This document shows positions 62,472 through 64,000 of a stretch of 64,000 bases of DNA, in pieces. The first letter of the stretch is position 1. Each line of letters opens with the position of its first letter. The translations under genes were made by a program, and so were the position numbers. The stretch lies in the NCBI GenBank assembly GCA_043764095.1, contig JAYUKX010000178.1, forward strand, positions 28,053 to 92,052, in the 5' to 3' direction. This DNA is from M3007 sp043764095 (GTDB taxonomy: Bacteria; Bacteroidota; Bacteroidia; Chitinophagales; Saprospiraceae). Under the pieces are notes generated by a model. It saw only the letters and a list, made by a program, of their open reading frames with translations, was not told the origin of the DNA and made no database searches.

Positions 62472-63416
62472 ATGAATACAAGCAGCATATTAGAGAGCCG
62501 CGAAGTGCGCGGTTTGGGTTCTAACCTTGAATTGTTGGCCTCGCAAGTGGTAGAGGGTTTTATCGTGGGTTTGCACAAAAGCCCTTTTCACGGTTTTTCG
62601 GTGGAATTTGCGGAGCATAGGCTCTACAACCAAGGCGAAAGTACGCGTAATATCGATTGGAAAGTATATGGCCGTAGCGACAAACTTTTTTCCAAAAAAT
62701 TTGAAGAAGAGACCAATTTGCGCTGTCAAATCGTGGTAGATGCGTCTTCTACGATGTATTATCCCTACGATGAAAAGAAAAATGACAGTATAAAATACCA
62801 AAATAAGTTCTGTTTTGCGGCACAATCCGCAGCAGTTTTGATGAACGCGCTCAAAAAACAGCGCGATGCCTTTGGACTTACCCTATTCGACAATGAAATA
62901 CGGGTGGCCACCGGTTGTAAATCGACGACGACACATTACCGCCAATTGCTCAACCACTTGAGCAAATATATTGAAACACCTGAATTAAATAAATCAACGG
63001 ATTTGGCGCAGAGCCTGCATACGGTAGCCGAATCGGTGCACAGGCGGTCTATGATCGTGATCTTTACAGATGTAATTGAGCGAATGGATCAAGCAGATCA
63101 ACTTTTTTCGGCACTCCAGCACTTAAAGCACAATAAGCATGAGGTGATTTTGTTCCATGTAACGGACAAGAAGCACGAATTGGAGTTTGATTTTGAGAAT
63201 CGTCCATATGTATTTGTGGATATGGAGAGCGGCGAGCAAGTAAAATTGATGCCCAATCAAGTAAAGGAGTACTATACGACGCAGATCAACGAATTTATGG
63301 GTCAATTAAAGATGCGTTGTTTGCAGTACAATATTGAGTTTGTAGCAGCGGATATTGAGAAAGGATTTTTGCCTATTTTGCAAACTTGGATGGTAAAACG
63401 GCAGAAGATGGTGTAA
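62472..63416 (+). CDS. DUF58 / von Willebrand A-like protein
   Basis: 314 aa. The DUF58 signature is complete: YNQGESTRNIDWKVYGRSDKLFSKKFEEE at about 52-80 (quoted as separate blocks GESTRNIDW and KLFSKKFEEE), followed by a vWA-like domain with IVVDASSTM (MIDAS-like DxSxS variant: DASST). DUF58 proteins usually sit in MoxR-AAA operons (Bacteroides aerotolerance-type clusters). Here no moxR or BatA/BatB gene lies adjacent in the window, which is unusual. Likely role: chaperone-assisted assembly of envelope proteins, by family. Confidence 0.9.
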   Translation: MNTSSILESREVRGLGSNLELLASQVVEGFIVGLHKSPFHGFSVEFAEHRLYNQGESTRNIDWKVYGRSDKLFSKKFEEETNLRCQIVVDASSTMYYPYDEKKNDSIKYQNKFCFAAQSAAVLMNALKKQRDAFGLTLFDNEIRVATGCKSTTTHYRQLLNHLSKYIETPELNKSTDLAQSLHTVAESVHRRSMIVIFTDVIERMDQADQLFSALQHLKHNKHEVILFHVTDKKHELEFDFENRPYVFVDMESGEQVKLMPNQVKEYYTTQINEFMGQLKMRCLQYNIEFVAADIEKGFLPILQTWMVKRQKMV

Positions 63417-63441
63417 TCGTAAATCGCTGACGACTAAGCAC

Positions 63442-63930
63442 TTACACCCAAATTGTGTATATTTTCTTGTCCTCTATTTCGTATTGTTTTTGTTCCCAAG
63501 ACTTTTGAGTGTCTCTGTGGTCAAAAACGACGAGATAACCTTGTGTCAACCCTAAGCCATCCAAATATTGGGCTAATTGCTGGATTCCACGCTGGTGCGC
63601 TTGTTCACCCCGCCATATTTTTAGTTCTACTACATATTTATGTTGGTGGTAGGTAACTACAATATCCAGCCTTTGTTCTTCATGGATTTCTGGCTCTTTA
63701 AAGCTATGGCCGTGGCCATTAAGTATTGGTTTTAAGAACGCCAAAAAGACCAATCTTCCATGCTTTTCTAAAAAACCGCGATCTTGTTTGCTGTATTGTT
63801 CTTTCATAAATGCCTGAAAGCGCACCAGCACTTTTTCCAAATCCAACAACAAAAAATGCACCATAACGGGCGAACCGATATAGTGCATTTTACTGTAAAT
63901 TTTAACATTGACAGGTAGCGAAAAGAACAA
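63442..63930 (-). pseudogene. Truncated PD-(D/E)XK nuclease domain (C-terminal part of AAA-ATPase/nuclease protein)
   Basis: The frame of about 162 residues (TTG at 63930, or internal ATG at 63888) contains the PD-(D/E)XK core: Asp in RLDIVVTY and ELK in YVVELKIWRG, followed by QLAQYLDGLGLTQGYLVVFD. This matches the C-terminal nuclease of large AAA-ATPase-like proteins (AAA-ATPase_like plus PDDEXK_9), which are about 500 aa. The ATPase half is missing. In its place, about 40 bp further, is the 3' end of a 16S rRNA gene. A 5'-truncated copy is most likely, although the nuclease fold itself looks intact. Confidence 0.75.
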
Positions 63931-63969
63931 AGAGGTCGAGTAGTCGTGCCTTCTAAGTTATGTACTCTT

Positions 63970-64000
63970 AAAAGGAGGTGTTCCAGCCGCACCTTCCGGT
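63970..64000 (-). rRNA. rrs: 16S ribosomal RNA gene, 3' end only
   Basis: Read on the minus strand the last 31 bases give ACCGGAAGGTGCGGCTGG then AACACCTCCTTTT, the universally conserved 16S 3' end with the anti-Shine-Dalgarno core. The gene runs out of the window to the right. The exact 3' nucleotide is uncertain by a few bases. Neither a tRNA nor a 23S gene follows on the left as would be usual. Confidence 0.93.

Overview
The window looks like chromosome from a gliding or filamentous member of the Bacteroidota, most likely of the Saprospiria (Haliscomenobacter/Lewinella-like). Four things point there. Many secreted proteins end in type IX secretion system (T9SS) sorting domains of type A, and one in type B. 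The T9SS gene porQ is present. Recurrent Bacteroidota -7 promoter elements (TAnnTTTG) lie just upstream of starts. The 16S rRNA 3' end at the right edge reads GGAACACCTCC, as in this phylum. No taxonomy search could be run, so the class is inference.

Layout. 1-5.1 kb: a choice-of-anchor B surface protein (cut by the left edge), a small lipoprotein, a MITE-like inverted-repeat element, a PLP-dependent trans-sulfuration-type enzyme with an unknown partner, and a non-coding stretch with REP-like hairpins. 5.1-20.4 kb: a 1762-aa metalloprotease/beta-helix T9SS protein, a PKD T9SS protein with a 13-G coding tract, an eroded xisH/xisI pair beside a T9SS tail fragment, a VPS10/BNR protein, a 5'-nucleotidase lipoprotein, rdgB and a Kelch T9SS protein. 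20.7-29.3 kb: one 2854-aa SprB-repeat giant with 24 units of about 75 aa. 29.7-37.8 kb: an FtsX-type ABC permease with a histidine-rich loop and its ATPase, a dockerin-like T9SS protein, a cytochrome b-like membrane protein, a candidate 6S-like small RNA, a two-domain fasciclin lipoprotein and a DinB protein. 37.9-47.8 kb: an M43-type metalloprotease, MscS channel plus ornithine aminotransferase, a T9SS gene fragment, a GH3 beta-glucosidase, a 52-bp tandem repeat, a secreted esterase, and a sulfotransferase/APS-kinase operon. 47.8-63.4 kb: TolB-propeller amidohydrolase, ubiX, YwqK-like lipoprotein, porQ, SH3 lipoprotein, deoxynucleoside kinase, DUF4249-like lipoprotein, HTH regulator, rhomboid, msrB, YtcJ-like amidohydrolase, aldehyde dehydrogenase and DUF58. 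Right edge: a truncated PD-(D/E)XK nuclease domain directly abutting the 3' end of a 16S rRNA gene.

The genes do not form one pathway. The common thread is cell-surface and secreted biology: T9SS cargo proteins, one T9SS component, lipoproteins and extracellular hydrolases, with ordinary housekeeping genes between. No single new system is obvious. The observations most worth following are the 6S-like RNA, the alternating-repeat giant adhesin, the homopolymer-G tracts inside two cargo genes, the PAPS-making/sulfotransferase pair, the decayed xisHI locus, and the nuclease/16S junction.
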